This document shows positions 9,356 to 19,720 of a stretch of 64,000 nucleotides of DNA, piece after piece. Origin of the DNA: an uncultured Clostridia bacterium (GTDB taxonomy: Bacteria; Bacillota; Clostridia; Christensenellales; DTU072); NCBI GenBank assembly GCA_946621465.1, contig CAMOOO010000002.1, positions 62,001-126,000 of the forward strand, given 5' to 3'. The notes beneath the pieces are model-generated. The model was not told the DNA's origin. It was given only the letters and a program-made list of their open reading frames with translations, and ran no database searches. A program made the translations under genes and the position numbers. Positions within the stretch are counted from its first letter, which is position 1. Each line of letters begins with the position of its first letter.

Positions 9356-10116
9356 GAGAGGACCACCGTATCCCTTTGCGATGCGACCTTTATTTTGACC
9401 TCTTTTCCTATACCGCATTTTTTCAGATAGGAACGGGTGGTCCAATACGCCAATTCGCTTAAATTATTATTTTCACTGAGGTGCGCCAGCAGTACTTCCG
9501 TCGTGCCTTCTTTAACCAGGTCCGCGCAAGCAAGGGCGCTTTCTTCGTTACAGAGGTGTCCCGTATCGGACAATATCCGCCGTTTTAAATACTCCGGATA
9601 TCCGCCTCTGACGAGCATTTCTTTGTCGTGATTGCTCTCTAAAATCACCTTTTTGCAGCCGGTTGCCATCTTCATCATACCTTTACTGATATACCCGGTA
9701 TCGGTCAAATAGCAAACGGAATCGTTTTCGTCTTTAATAACGTACCCCATAGGATGAACGGCATCGTGACTGACCCGAAAGGGAAAGATGTCCAGTGAAC
9801 CCAAACTGAATCCCTTTTCGTCTATTTCCAGCGTCTGTTTATAGGGTAACGCCACGACGCGGCCGATTGCGTCCAGCGTGTCCGCATGGCTGTAAATGGG
9901 CGCCACTGCGGCGATCTCCCCCACTGACCTGATGTGGTCGGAATGTTCGTGCGTTATTAACACGGCATCCAGTTCGTGGGGTAATATTCCGATTTGGGCC
10001 AGCTTTGACATCATCGTTCTTCCGCCCAACCCGGCGTCGATCATGACGCTGTTTTTACCGTTCGTCACGACCATGCAATTCCCTTTTGATCCGCTCCCGA
10101 GGGAATATACTTCCAT
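9352..10116 (-). CDS. walJ: MBL-fold hydrolase WalJ/YycJ
   Basis: Metallo-beta-lactamase-fold enzyme of 254 residues with THEHSDH (zinc ligands H56, H58, D60, H61). Family-specific stretches of the WalJ/YycJ group are GSGSKGNC near the start, ESNHD, RRILSDTGHL and LAHLSENNN. WalJ proteins are associated with the WalRK cell-wall regulon and have been linked to coordinating wall metabolism with DNA replication; the exact substrate is not settled. AGGGAG precedes the ATG. It is 16 bases after the phosphoribosyltransferase and overlaps the CPBP gene by 4 bases. The walRK genes themselves are not in this window. Confidence 0.93.
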   Translation of the reverse strand: MEVYSLGSGSKGNCMVVTNGKNSVMIDAGLGGRTMMSKLAQIGILPHELDAVLITHEHSDHIRSVGEIAAVAPIYSHADTLDAIGRVVALPYKQTLEIDEKGFSLGSLDIFPFRVSHDAVHPMGYVIKDENDSVCYLTDTGYISKGMMKMATGCKKVILESNHDKEMLVRGGYPEYLKRRILSDTGHLCNEESALACADLVKEGTTEVLLAHLSENNNLSELAYWTTRSYLKKCGIGKEVKIKVASQRDTVVLS

Positions 10117-10132
10117 ATAAAAAAGCTCCCTT

Positions 10133-10672
10133 CTAGAGCAACGGTATGGTGCCTAAATACAGAACGTCCGCTCTGTCTTTTGCCGCCCCCTCTGCCAAAA
10201 CAAAGGCTCTGCACACGGTGTTTCCGCCGGCGATCTCCACTAATTTTTCCAGGGAAGCAAGGCTTCCTCCGGTGGAAATAACGTCGTCAACAATGGCTAC
10301 GTTTTTCCCTTTTATCAACGCCACGTCGTGCGCCGAAAGGTACATCGTCTGTTCTCCGGCGGTGGTTATCGACTGCGTCGTTGTCGATATGCCATCTTGC
10401 ATATACAGTTTTTTACTCTTACGGGCAACGGCATAAAAATCGTGTCCCAATTCTCTTGCTACAACGTGCGCCAGTTGCAATCCCTTACTCTCCGCCGTAA
10501 TGATGACGTCAACGTTTTTTTCTTTGATACGCTTGGCCAGTTCTTTACCACAGTACTCCGTCAGTTCCTGCGCACCGTGCAAATTAAAAAAGGCAATGGA
10601 TAAATTTTCTCCGATCTGATAGACGGGCAAGTCGACTTTTTTCCCGACAATGTCCACTGTATGAAATCTCAT
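10133..10672 (-). CDS. Type I phosphoribosyltransferase (adenine/xanthine PRTase-like)
   Basis: Probable purine-salvage enzyme transferring a base onto PRPP. The PRPP-binding loop VAIVDDVISTGGS is at 125-137 in a 179-residue protein of the APRT-like fold, with ITAESKGLQLAH as the second conserved segment. The exact base (adenine, xanthine or other) cannot be decided from the sequence. Its ATG overlaps the stop of the giant LRR gene by one base (TAATG), so translation should depend on ribosomes finishing the 9-kb LRR message unless an internal promoter exists. No convincing -35/-10 pair was found in the last 130 bases of the LRR gene. Confidence 0.85.
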   Translation of the reverse strand: MRFHTVDIVGKKVDLPVYQIGENLSIAFFNLHGAQELTEYCGKELAKRIKEKNVDVIITAESKGLQLAHVVARELGHDFYAVARKSKKLYMQDGISTTTQSITTAGEQTMYLSAHDVALIKGKNVAIVDDVISTGGSLASLEKLVEIAGGNTVCRAFVLAEGAAKDRADVLYLGTIPLL

Positions 10673-13600
10673 TATATTCCTCCCGAAATTGATATTCTGT
10701 TTGTTAAAGCGGACGCATACTGTATCGTATCGTCCACGTTTATGGTGATCTCTTCCGTAATGACGACGTCTGAATGGATTCTGGTGATCTTTCTACCCAA
10801 AACGGTCAACGTCGTCAGGTCCAGATCCTCCGTTCCTCTGTACTCAACCAGTGTAAACGAACCGTTTCCGTCATGATTGGCCTGCAAAGTAAAGTCGTCC
10901 CAAAGTATCGTCAGATTGATGTCAAAGATAGAGTCGTCCAAAGACACCACCTTTCTTCCTGCAAAGTCGGCGCCCATATCGATCATGCCTTCCGATCCGC
11001 GGTACTGAACGACCGTGTATCCGTTCCGTTCGGTATCCTCTTGCATCAAGTAGTCACCGAATAAGAAGGAGTCGATGACAAAGGAGAAGGAGTCGCCGTT
11101 TCCCGGTCTCCAGTTGTTTTCGTAAGTTGTCAGGTTTCCGCTCGGGACAATGATTTTTAATCCGCCGTTTACGTCTCGTCCGGCATGGTAGAACACGCTG
11201 CTGCCGTATGCCGTCGAACCCGATTTGTTCGGATAATCAAACAGTATTCTCAGTCTGGCGAGCGAAAGGCATCCGTTAAACGAACCGTTACCGACAACGC
11301 CGCCGTAATCGCCGATCGTATTTTCTTTTCCGGTGTTCTGCCCTATCGTCGCCGGCAAAGTCAACTCCTCTAACGAAGTGCAGTTATGGAATAGATAAGC
11401 GGCTATATAAGTCATGAACTGAGGCAAATGGACATCGACGAGAGAGGTGCAATCCTCAAATGCGCGTAAACCGATCTCCACTTCGGTTGTGGACAGCGAG
11501 CTGCCTATTTCCGAACCGGGCAACCGGATTTCTTTTAAAGAAGTACATCCGGCAAAAGCATAGCTTTCTATTTTATAGACGTGGGATTCCGCCGTAAAGA
11601 TGACCGTCTCCAAGATAGGCGTTCCGAAATAAGCGGCTATTGCCGTTACGAAATAGGTGAATCCGTCGATTTGAATGGAGTTAGGAACAATAAGATCTTT
11701 TTCCGTTCCGCGATAGGCAGTCAACGTTACCGTACCGCCGGCACCCGTAGTCCCACCGTTGATATCGTACGCAAAGTCACCGTAAAACCGGCGTGGTATG
11801 ACCTGTTTTTCTTTCCATCCTTCTTTGAGTTTATACGCGTTGACCACCGATTCGGCAATCGGTACGTACACTTTCGTATTCTTGGTGTCGATACCTTCGA
11901 AAACCGTCGGCGAAGCGTTGGTCGTCCCCGTTTCACGGAACAAATATACCGCCAAAAGGTTCTGACAGTACGCAAACGCACGATCTCCTACCTGCGTTAC
12001 CGTTTCCGGTAACATAATCTCCGTTATTGCCGTCTCGCGGAATGCCTCCGTTTCGATTTTGGTGAGCCGGACGTACGAGTCGCCTAAGACGTCTCCGCTA
12101 TCCGGGAGATAGTACTCGTCGCCGTAGCGAACGGAAACAAGGGAACTGCATCTATAAAAGGCGTGATCTCCGATAACGCTCAGCTGCGCCGGCATTCTGA
12201 AATGTGTCAGCCCTTCGCAATAAGCAAAGCAGTAGGAACCGAGCGACAAATCCTTCTTTGCCGTGGTATCTACGACGTAAAAACCGATATCCTCGTCTTC
12301 ATCATAGCCATTGAGTTTATTACAGGACATAAACGCATGGTCGTTTATTTGCAATAAAGAGGATGGGAATCTGACTTTAATAAGTTCCGGACAGTTTGCA
12401 AAGGCGTAAGATTCTACCGTCTTCAGTCCGTCGCCGCTGACGATTACTTCTTGCAGACTGAGGCAGTTCATGAACGCTTCTTTACCGATAATTTCCACCG
12501 AACCGGGAATGGTGACACGCGTCACGTTGTTAGGAACGACGCTTCCTATTCCATCCACGTTGGTTCCGCTCTGATTGCTTCTTCCTACGCGGTAAACGGT
12601 ATATCTGATACCGTCCCAAGTGACCGAGGACGGGAATACGACGGTCGTATCGCTACCCAAATACCCTACAACGGTGACTTTTCTTTCACTGCTGCTGACG
12701 TAGGCATAGACGAATTCTCCCGACACAAAGGGGTTCGCCGCGACCAGTTTACTGAGTATGGAGTCTCTTACGTTTAATTTGCCTTCTCCCGAACCCCACT
12801 CTTCTCTATAAGTCTTCACGGCGTTCTCGTTCGGCACGATAAGATTGAGCTTACTGCAGTCCTCGAATATGCGTTGGGCGTTTTTGGGAACGGCAGTCAC
12901 GACGTATTTGCTCGGTTTATAATTCAGATACAACGACGTCATCGTAATGCACCCGGAGAATGCGCCCTCTCCGAGATAGGTGACGTAGCAATTGAATTCT
13001 ATCGACGGCAGGAGTGCGTTCCTGGCAAAGGCGTAGTCGTCAATACTGATCGTCTGATTCAGATCTTTGTCCCCGGTAATATCGCTATGTCTGAAAATTA
13101 CGCTCCTAAGTCCCATCGTCTTGCCTGCGTCGCAAGAGAAAGCGTACTTTCCGATCGTTTTCAGACTGTTCGGGAAGTCGAATTCCGTCAGCGCGGTGCA
13201 GTTATAGAAAGCGTGGTCGGCTATGGAAGTTATCGCATAGCTACGCATGGTGAAATAGTTATAATAAGAGGAGTATTCCTCCGGCGCTTGTATATAGCTC
13301 CCGCTACTTAAAATAAAGAACTCGTTACGCCTTTCTTGCCATTTGCCCGTCTGATTATACTGTTCGGCAATGGAATTGGCCAAAACGTACTGTTGTTCTC
13401 CGGAGTAGCGCACCACCGTCAGTTTAGTCAGTCCGGCAAAGGCGTAGGAGCCGATAGAAACCAAAGAAACGGGAAGCGTCACCCTCTCTAAGTTGGTAGC
13501 GTAACTAAACGCGTTGGCATCTATTGCCGTGATGCCGTAGCCGATTGTGACCTCTTTTACGAAGGAGGAGAATGCGTTTTCTCCGATGGCGGTAATTTGT

Positions 13601-16600
13601 ATCGAATCAGAGATTTCCGACACGACGGTGACCATCGGGCTGTCGTCGATATAGGCGACCAAACGGTATTTGTTGCCCTCGATCGGTGCCAAAACGTATG
13701 CGGAGAAGGCGGTTTCTCCTTCGAGATCGTAGATATAATCGGCGGAAATCAATTTGTCGATGTGTTTCCGCCACCGACTGTCCACGCTGTATTGATTGAT
13801 GGTTTTGCCCGGGACGAAGAAGAAGATGCCGTCCGGGACGCCCACGAAGGTGTTTTCTTCCAGCATAGGCACTTTTTCGGACAGACAGCGGACATATATC
13901 AGTCCGTCGCAGTTCTTAAACAAATAGTTGCCTAGCGTCGTTATCGACCGAGGGAATACAATGGTACGCAAAGAATCGCAATGCTCGAAGGCATTGTTTT
14001 TGATCTCAAAGACTCCCTCTTGGAAATTGACGTCTTCCAGTTGTTCATTCTCGGAGAAAGCGTAGGAACCTATCGTTTCCAACCGTCCGGGAAGGGAGAT
14101 GCTCCGTAGCTTCCGGCAGGCGGCAAAAGCGTAGTTCCCGATATTGACGACGGAACTATTCGGCGCAAAGGTGACTTCGGTCAGATTGACGCAGCCGTAG
14201 AATGCGTAACTCTTTATTCCGGTGACGTTCTCTCCGATGTAGACGCTCTCGAGCGCCGTACACCCTCTGAAAGAACCGTTGCTGATGGTCTTAATTCCGG
14301 AGTCGATAATGACGTTCCTGACGTAAAGATTGTTCTTAAACGCCTCTTTGTCAATACCGATGATCTCGTAGACGTCGTTTCCGGAAATGATCTTCCCGGG
14401 GACGGTGAGGTTCTCCTGCGTTCCGAGATAGGAAGTTATATAATATTTTCCCGACGTTTGCAAGGACAGAACGAATCCGGAGAGGGTGGCGTTAAAGGCC
14501 TGCACGTTGGAGATGCCCTTTTCGTTTTTATACGAGGAGACAAGACTGGAAGCGACGTACAACGTCAGACTGCTCTCCGAAATGCTCTCTTCGCCCACGT
14601 CTACGACGCTGGAACCTCTCAGTAGCACACCCGTCAAATAGCTGTTCCCGTAAAAAGCGTAAGCCCCGATAGAACCGATATCCGTACTCAATTCGATAAA
14701 GGAACCGGTCTTCCCTGCCGGATAGAACACGATCTCCTTATGGTTGCCGGTGTAGAGTATGTTTTCCGCCGAATAGCTGTAGGTATCGTTTAGTCCCGTC
14801 TCGCTGACGTAGAATCCGCTGCTGAGGGACTTTGCATTATAAGCAAAACCTTTGCCGAGGGTCAATTTCGCCGATACGAGGGACAGGGTGTCAAGTAATA
14901 CGCACTTGCCGAAGGCGAAGTCCTCCAGCGTAAGGTTACCCGACGTATTGATGATGACGGAAGTAAGCGACGAGCAATTTTCAAAGGCACTCCTTCCTAT
15001 CGTTACGTTGGTTGTGGCAATCAGTTCCACCCGTTGGATATCCGAAGCGTAAAAGGCTTCTTCTCCCACTTCGCTGACGACGGGGTTCCCGGAGACGACT
15101 TGTAAAGAACTATTCTTAAATGCGCGCGCCGCTATCGTCGTGACACGATCGTTTATCACCACCCTTTCCAGAGCGGTATCGTTTAAAAAGGCATCCTGCG
15201 GAATAACGCTGAATCTTCCGTCGAGCTCTACTGCCGTCAGGGAAAGCGCGTTCTCGAAGATTCCGTCCCCTATAGAAAGCGCCCTGCTGTTTATCTTAAC
15301 CGTCTTAAGTGCCGTTTGCGAGAAGGCGTAAGCGCCGATATCCAGGTAATAGTAGGTGAGGAAAACGCCGTCTACCTGGTAATAGAACTCGTCGATATCG
15401 CTGGACAGTCCGTGTTGTACGAACAGGAAATACTCGACCCCCTCTTCATACTGCATAGACTCGTTCATTGCGTACCGACAGGTATAAACGCCCTCGCCGC
15501 AGGGTTCTCCCGGCGTCACGTCGCCGAGTATTTGTATGCTGTAATAGTAGATACCTCTTTGGAAAGTCCCCGTTGCCGGAACCAGAACGTCCGCTTCGTT
15601 CTTGGTAAACAGCGCGGAAGTAATGACCGTCGTGCCATACACCACGCCGGAATAATCGGAAAACAGCGTAGCGGTATAATAGCTCTCGCCGTAGCGGTAC
15701 ACACCCGTCGCCGGATGATATTGTTGTACGTACAGAATATCGTTGATCGGGTCGCCCGGATGATAGGAAGTAAATTCCTCTTTAATAAAGTACTCTCCCG
15801 AATGAGAAATGGTCTGCAGTGCCTGCGCTTTATAAAAAGCATAGTCTCCGATTACCGTGCAGTTATTCGGCAGAAGAATGGTCTTTAAATTGACCGTCTC
15901 GGCAAAAGCGTACCTACCGATAACGAGAGGATATATTCCTTCTTGGAAAGTGATCTCGTTCAAGCGGGAGCCGCGGAGGGCTTCTTCACCGATCTCCGTA
16001 ACGTAGTAAGGAACGGTCAGGCTATCCAGTCTGTTGTCGTCCCAAAAGGCGCGCGGAGGGATGGCTAACGTCGTCGCTACCGTCAGATCTTCCGGGAAAT
16101 AAACGTATTTGAGTCTGGTGTTATTGGCGAACACGCCCTCGCCCAAAGACACGATATTCGACGGCAACGTGATTTCGTATAAGAAGTGGTTTTCCGAAAT
16201 CGCATACCCGTCGATACGCAATCCTTTTGAGCCGGACGCAAAGAAAACGTTTTCCAGATTGTAGCAATTAAAGAGCGCGTACTCGCCCAAACGGATCAGT
16301 CTGGACGGGAAGGATATTCTTCTTAAAGAGGTATCGCCGGAAAAGACGGCGTCGCCAAGAGACAGCGTCAAGGTGTCGCCGAGGACTTCGTCGGCAAGGA
16401 AGGTAATGGACGAGAGGTTATAGCACGAAGAAAAGGCGCTCGCGCCGACAGAGGTTATTCTGTTGGGCAATTCGATCGTCGTGAGGGCGGTCTTATAAAA
16501 CGCCGCGTCGCCGATGACCAGCGAGTTATCCAGCGCACCTTGCGTAATATATTCCTTTCCGTCGCCCGTTCTGTCGCCGTTGCGATAATAGTCGTCCCTT

Positions 16601-19600
16601 ATCGTCAATTCGGACAGGCGGCAGTTTTCAAAGGCGTGACCGCCCACACTCCGGATACGAGAGGAAAGTTCTACACTGGTTAATGAGCTTTCTGCAAACG
16701 CATACTCTCCGATACTGACCAAAGTGATCGTAAGGCTGTTTTCCGTCGGGTCGTTATCAATGAATTCCAATCCGGTCAACGTCGCGCCGTAGAAGGCATA
16801 GTCGTCTATTGCCGAAACGGTATTGGCGATCTTTACTTTGCCGCCCTCTTTCGCCGTGGGATAGGCGTAGATACAGGTGTGGGTGCTATCGGTATAAACG
16901 ACGCCGTCGACGATGGTCAGACCGTTGTTGTTGCCCTCCGGGAAGGAGAAAGCAACGAGAGAGGTACACCCGAAGAACGGGTTTTTCTCAAAACCGCCGT
17001 ACGCGCGCTGTCTGAGGTCAATCGGAAGGGATACGTTTTCCTTCTTCCCCAGTTCCGTACACCCGGCAAAGCAATTTTCCTGCAAGGTGTGCAGTTTGTT
17101 TTCGCTGGGGTTTTCGTAGCTGATCAATTCCAGCTTGGTACAACCGGCAAAGGCCTCTTTACTGATGACTTCCAGATCCTGCGGAATATAGATTCTGTCT
17201 ATTTTGACGCAACCTTTGAACGCGCCCTCGCCGATCGTTGTCAACGAGGAAGGCAGAAGTCTGGATTTATCGTCGCCGTTAAGAAGGGCGATACAACCGG
17301 CAAAGGCGTACGCGCCGATCTCTTTAATGGTCTGCACCTGTCTGTCCGCTTCCGTCTTCTTCTCAAAAGTGACCTTGCTTAGCTTTTTGCAACCCTCGAA
17401 CGCCCTGTCGCGAATCGTTGTGATGTTGATGGTAAAGGTAATTCTTTCCAGCATCTCGCATCCGCGCAAGAACCCTACCGGCACAGCGGTATAGGCGTTA
17501 TCCGCTTTCGGCACGGTGAAGCTGAAATTTTTGAGAGAGGCGCAGTTTTCAAAAGCGTACTCGCCGATCGTTACCAGCTTATCTCTCAACGTGATTTCTT
17601 TTATGGACGTATTGGAAAAAGCTCTGCTCCCCAAGTATCTCAGGCTCTCGAGGTTGTTGCTCTCCAGTTCCATTTTCATCGTTCCCGATTCGCCGAAGAA
17701 CGCGCCGTCGCCGATGTATTCCAACGTACTGGGCAAATAGACCTTTTCCAGTTGTCTGCAATCGCAGAAGGCATACTCCTCAATGGTCTGCAAAATGGAT
17801 GCGTTTGCGTCCAATCCCATTTCGTACAAAGAAGAACAACCGTAAAAAGCCCTTTCTCCTATCCTTTGCACGTTGGCAGGGAGGATGATACTGGTAAGGG
17901 CGGTGCATTGATAAAATGCGCGCGCGTTAATGACGGCGATATTGTTCCCGGCAAAAGTCACCGTTTCTAACGCGCTGTCGTTTGCAAAAAGTCCCTCGGA
18001 AATATTCCCCATTCCTCTCGGGAAACGGACGGAGGTGAGATACTTACAATCGGCGAACGCGCCGCTGGCAACCGTTGACAACGAAGAATTGTTGCTGATG
18101 ATTATTTCTTCTAATTTTTTGCATTCGCGGAAGCAATCTTTTTCTATCAAAGAAACGGCGTCGGAAAGGGTGATCGATATGAGGTTTTCATTACCGCGGA
18201 AAGCGTTGGCTTTGATCTGTTCCACGCTCGCCGGCACGGTGAACTCCGCCCTGCCGCAAACGGGATAATAATTGAGAATGCGCCCTCTCGACGAATAAAC
18301 GACGCCGTCGACGGCAATGAAATTTCCGTCCGGATAAAAATCAAGCGACGTCAGCGCGCTACCGATAAAGGAAAGGTAGTTAATTTCGCCCAAAAACGCC
18401 GACAGTTTTATCTCCGTTAGCTGACTGCAATTATAATAACAATAGGCCCCGACGGTAGAGAGTACGGAATTGGCTCCGACGTTGAAGGAAGAAAGCGACA
18501 TGTTGCAAAGGGTCCAACCTTCGTTTCTCCACTGGGACGGGAGCATGGTCTTTATCTCTTCCGGTATTTTTTCCCCGTTGCCGAAACGGGTCAATCCGGC
18601 AAAAGCCAGATCTTCTATCATGGTGACTTGATCGGTCACGGTGAATTTCTCAAGCGCCGTACATCCGGCGAACGCGCCGTAGCCGATGAAAGAAAGACTG
18701 GACCCCATAAAGGCCACCGTGGTCAGCGCGCTGCAATCGGAAAACGCCCACGAGCCGATCTTCCGTAATCCGGAGGGTAAAAAGACGGTGGTCAGCGCAC
18801 TGGAACGGAAAACCGCCAGTTCCGACACCGGTCGGGAATCTTCATCATCGTATCCGATTGCGGTCACGTCTCTGCCGCCGATCTTTGCCGGCACGCCGAT
18901 TTCCTGCTGATATTTTCCATCCGTCGTCAGACCGGTAATGATGATCTCATCGTTCTTGACCCGATAGGTCAGATATTCCGTGCTGTTCGGGACGTTGCGG
19001 AAAAGGGCATAGTACACGACGTCCTCGCTAGCTATTCTGGTAGGTAAGGATGTAACGGCATCGCCCCCTTCATAGAGGCTCCATCCGACAAAATAATATC
19101 CGGAGGGCGCGGCCGGTTTGTCCGGCGTTCCTATCTCTTCGTTGGCTTCGCCCTGGAAATAAGCGTACCGCTCTCCGGAAACGAAATACTCCACCGAATA
19201 GGTATCCGGTTTATCCGGGTCGACCGATTCGTCCTTTTTGGCGATAACGGTATCCGTACCCGTCACGGTAAAACTCTTATACTCCCAGTAGTATCCGGGA
19301 TAATCGTCGAGCGAGGGATAGTCGTTCTCGCTGACGGTGGCGTTCGGCTTATAATTTTTCGAGAAAATGCTTTTACCGTCTACCTCGAAGAAAATGGTGT
19401 ACAGGATCTCCTCCCACCCGGCGTAAAAAGTGGTATCCTCAGTCGGATACTTTTCGGCGGGCAACGGGTTTTCTACCTGTTCGGAAAGTTCTTCATCCGT
19501 GAACCACCCGGTGAACTTATACAGGTCCCTTGTCGGAACAGGTAGCTCCAAAGAGGGTGCTTCCGGGTCGACGGTGACCGCTTTGCACTTACTTCCGCCC

Positions 19601-19701
19601 TGTGTGTCGAAAGAGATCTTGACTTTCTTTTGGGTATTACAGGAGACGAGCATGGCAAAAAGAAGGACGAAAAGTCCGATAAAGAACAGTCTTTTTTTCA
19701 T
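10672..19701 (-). CDS. Giant BspA-type leucine-rich-repeat lipoprotein (3,009 aa)
   Basis: Surface protein anchored by lipid: MKKRLFF, a hydrophobic run and lipobox LVSC (Cys21). Residues about 30-100 and again about 190-230 match Listeria-Bacteroides (InlB B-repeat-like) units (FDTQGG, FTGWFTDEE, YYFVGWSLYEGG). The rest is BspA/LRR_5: by eye about 70 units of the form IGxYAFxxCxxLxxIxLP, each about 23 residues. Blocks open with a Y.Gt..l.vP..I segment and close with VP....Y...W caps. VDGVVY inserts interrupt the array, and a non-LRR module lies near residues 1300-1455. There is no C-terminal anchor. BspA-type proteins are known in adhesion and host or glycan contact; the ligand here is unknown. 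AAAGGAGGT precedes the ATG, and the gene ends in TAATG with the next gene. Confidence 0.9.
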   Translation of the reverse strand: MKKRLFFIGLFVLLFAMLVSCNTQKKVKISFDTQGGSKCKAVTVDPEAPSLELPVPTRDLYKFTGWFTDEELSEQVENPLPAEKYPTEDTTFYAGWEEILYTIFFEVDGKSIFSKNYKPNATVSENDYPSLDDYPGYYWEYKSFTVTGTDTVIAKKDESVDPDKPDTYSVEYFVSGERYAYFQGEANEEIGTPDKPAAPSGYYFVGWSLYEGGDAVTSLPTRIASEDVVYYALFRNVPNSTEYLTYRVKNDEIIITGLTTDGKYQQEIGVPAKIGGRDVTAIGYDDEDSRPVSELAVFRSSALTTVFLPSGLRKIGSWAFSDCSALTTVAFMGSSLSFIGYGAFAGCTALEKFTVTDQVTMIEDLAFAGLTRFGNGEKIPEEIKTMLPSQWRNEGWTLCNMSLSSFNVGANSVLSTVGAYCYYNCSQLTEIKLSAFLGEINYLSFIGSALTSLDFYPDGNFIAVDGVVYSSRGRILNYYPVCGRAEFTVPASVEQIKANAFRGNENLISITLSDAVSLIEKDCFRECKKLEEIIISNNSSLSTVASGAFADCKYLTSVRFPRGMGNISEGLFANDSALETVTFAGNNIAVINARAFYQCTALTSIILPANVQRIGERAFYGCSSLYEMGLDANASILQTIEEYAFCDCRQLEKVYLPSTLEYIGDGAFFGESGTMKMELESNNLESLRYLGSRAFSNTSIKEITLRDKLVTIGEYAFENCASLKNFSFTVPKADNAYTAVPVGFLRGCEMLERITFTINITTIRDRAFEGCKKLSKVTFEKKTEADRQVQTIKEIGAYAFAGCIALLNGDDKSRLLPSSLTTIGEGAFKGCVKIDRIYIPQDLEVISKEAFAGCTKLELISYENPSENKLHTLQENCFAGCTELGKKENVSLPIDLRQRAYGGFEKNPFFGCTSLVAFSFPEGNNNGLTIVDGVVYTDSTHTCIYAYPTAKEGGKVKIANTVSAIDDYAFYGATLTGLEFIDNDPTENSLTITLVSIGEYAFAESSLTSVELSSRIRSVGGHAFENCRLSELTIRDDYYRNGDRTGDGKEYITQGALDNSLVIGDAAFYKTALTTIELPNRITSVGASAFSSCYNLSSITFLADEVLGDTLTLSLGDAVFSGDTSLRRISFPSRLIRLGEYALFNCYNLENVFFASGSKGLRIDGYAISENHFLYEITLPSNIVSLGEGVFANNTRLKYVYFPEDLTVATTLAIPPRAFWDDNRLDSLTVPYYVTEIGEEALRGSRLNEITFQEGIYPLVIGRYAFAETVNLKTILLPNNCTVIGDYAFYKAQALQTISHSGEYFIKEEFTSYHPGDPINDILYVQQYHPATGVYRYGESYYTATLFSDYSGVVYGTTVITSALFTKNEADVLVPATGTFQRGIYYYSIQILGDVTPGEPCGEGVYTCRYAMNESMQYEEGVEYFLFVQHGLSSDIDEFYYQVDGVFLTYYYLDIGAYAFSQTALKTVKINSRALSIGDGIFENALSLTAVELDGRFSVIPQDAFLNDTALERVVINDRVTTIAARAFKNSSLQVVSGNPVVSEVGEEAFYASDIQRVELIATTNVTIGRSAFENCSSLTSVIINTSGNLTLEDFAFGKCVLLDTLSLVSAKLTLGKGFAYNAKSLSSGFYVSETGLNDTYSYSAENILYTGNHKEIVFYPAGKTGSFIELSTDIGSIGAYAFYGNSYLTGVLLRGSSVVDVGEESISESSLTLYVASSLVSSYKNEKGISNVQAFNATLSGFVLSLQTSGKYYITSYLGTQENLTVPGKIISGNDVYEIIGIDKEAFKNNLYVRNVIIDSGIKTISNGSFRGCTALESVYIGENVTGIKSYAFYGCVNLTEVTFAPNSSVVNIGNYAFAACRKLRSISLPGRLETIGSYAFSENEQLEDVNFQEGVFEIKNNAFEHCDSLRTIVFPRSITTLGNYLFKNCDGLIYVRCLSEKVPMLEENTFVGVPDGIFFFVPGKTINQYSVDSRWRKHIDKLISADYIYDLEGETAFSAYVLAPIEGNKYRLVAYIDDSPMVTVVSEISDSIQITAIGENAFSSFVKEVTIGYGITAIDANAFSYATNLERVTLPVSLVSIGSYAFAGLTKLTVVRYSGEQQYVLANSIAEQYNQTGKWQERRNEFFILSSGSYIQAPEEYSSYYNYFTMRSYAITSIADHAFYNCTALTEFDFPNSLKTIGKYAFSCDAGKTMGLRSVIFRHSDITGDKDLNQTISIDDYAFARNALLPSIEFNCYVTYLGEGAFSGCITMTSLYLNYKPSKYVVTAVPKNAQRIFEDCSKLNLIVPNENAVKTYREEWGSGEGKLNVRDSILSKLVAANPFVSGEFVYAYVSSSERKVTVVGYLGSDTTVVFPSSVTWDGIRYTVYRVGRSNQSGTNVDGIGSVVPNNVTRVTIPGSVEIIGKEAFMNCLSLQEVIVSGDGLKTVESYAFANCPELIKVRFPSSLLQINDHAFMSCNKLNGYDEDEDIGFYVVDTTAKKDLSLGSYCFAYCEGLTHFRMPAQLSVIGDHAFYRCSSLVSVRYGDEYYLPDSGDVLGDSYVRLTKIETEAFRETAITEIMLPETVTQVGDRAFAYCQNLLAVYLFRETGTTNASPTVFEGIDTKNTKVYVPIAESVVNAYKLKEGWKEKQVIPRRFYGDFAYDINGGTTGAGGTVTLTAYRGTEKDLIVPNSIQIDGFTYFVTAIAAYFGTPILETVIFTAESHVYKIESYAFAGCTSLKEIRLPGSEIGSSLSTTEVEIGLRAFEDCTSLVDVHLPQFMTYIAAYLFHNCTSLEELTLPATIGQNTGKENTIGDYGGVVGNGSFNGCLSLARLRILFDYPNKSGSTAYGSSVFYHAGRDVNGGLKIIVPSGNLTTYENNWRPGNGDSFSFVIDSFLFGDYLMQEDTERNGYTVVQYRGSEGMIDMGADFAGRKVVSLDDSIFDINLTILWDDFTLQANHDGNGSFTLVEYRGTEDLDLTTLTVLGRKITRIHSDVVITEEITINVDDTIQYASALTNRISISGGI
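15340..15800 (-). other. Non-LRR insert module inside the LRR protein
   Basis: About 150 residues (roughly 1300-1455) without the LRR_5 pattern, rich in Tyr, Gly and Thr. It contains PATGTFQRGIYYYS and RYGESYYTATLF, then returns to LRR at DIGAYAFSQTALK. The ATGTF....YYY piece resembles a short motif that recurs in the giant protein at 38847-64000. It may be a small beta module placed between repeat blocks. Confidence 0.55.
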
Positions 19702-19720
19702 GCCTACCTCCTTTTATGCA

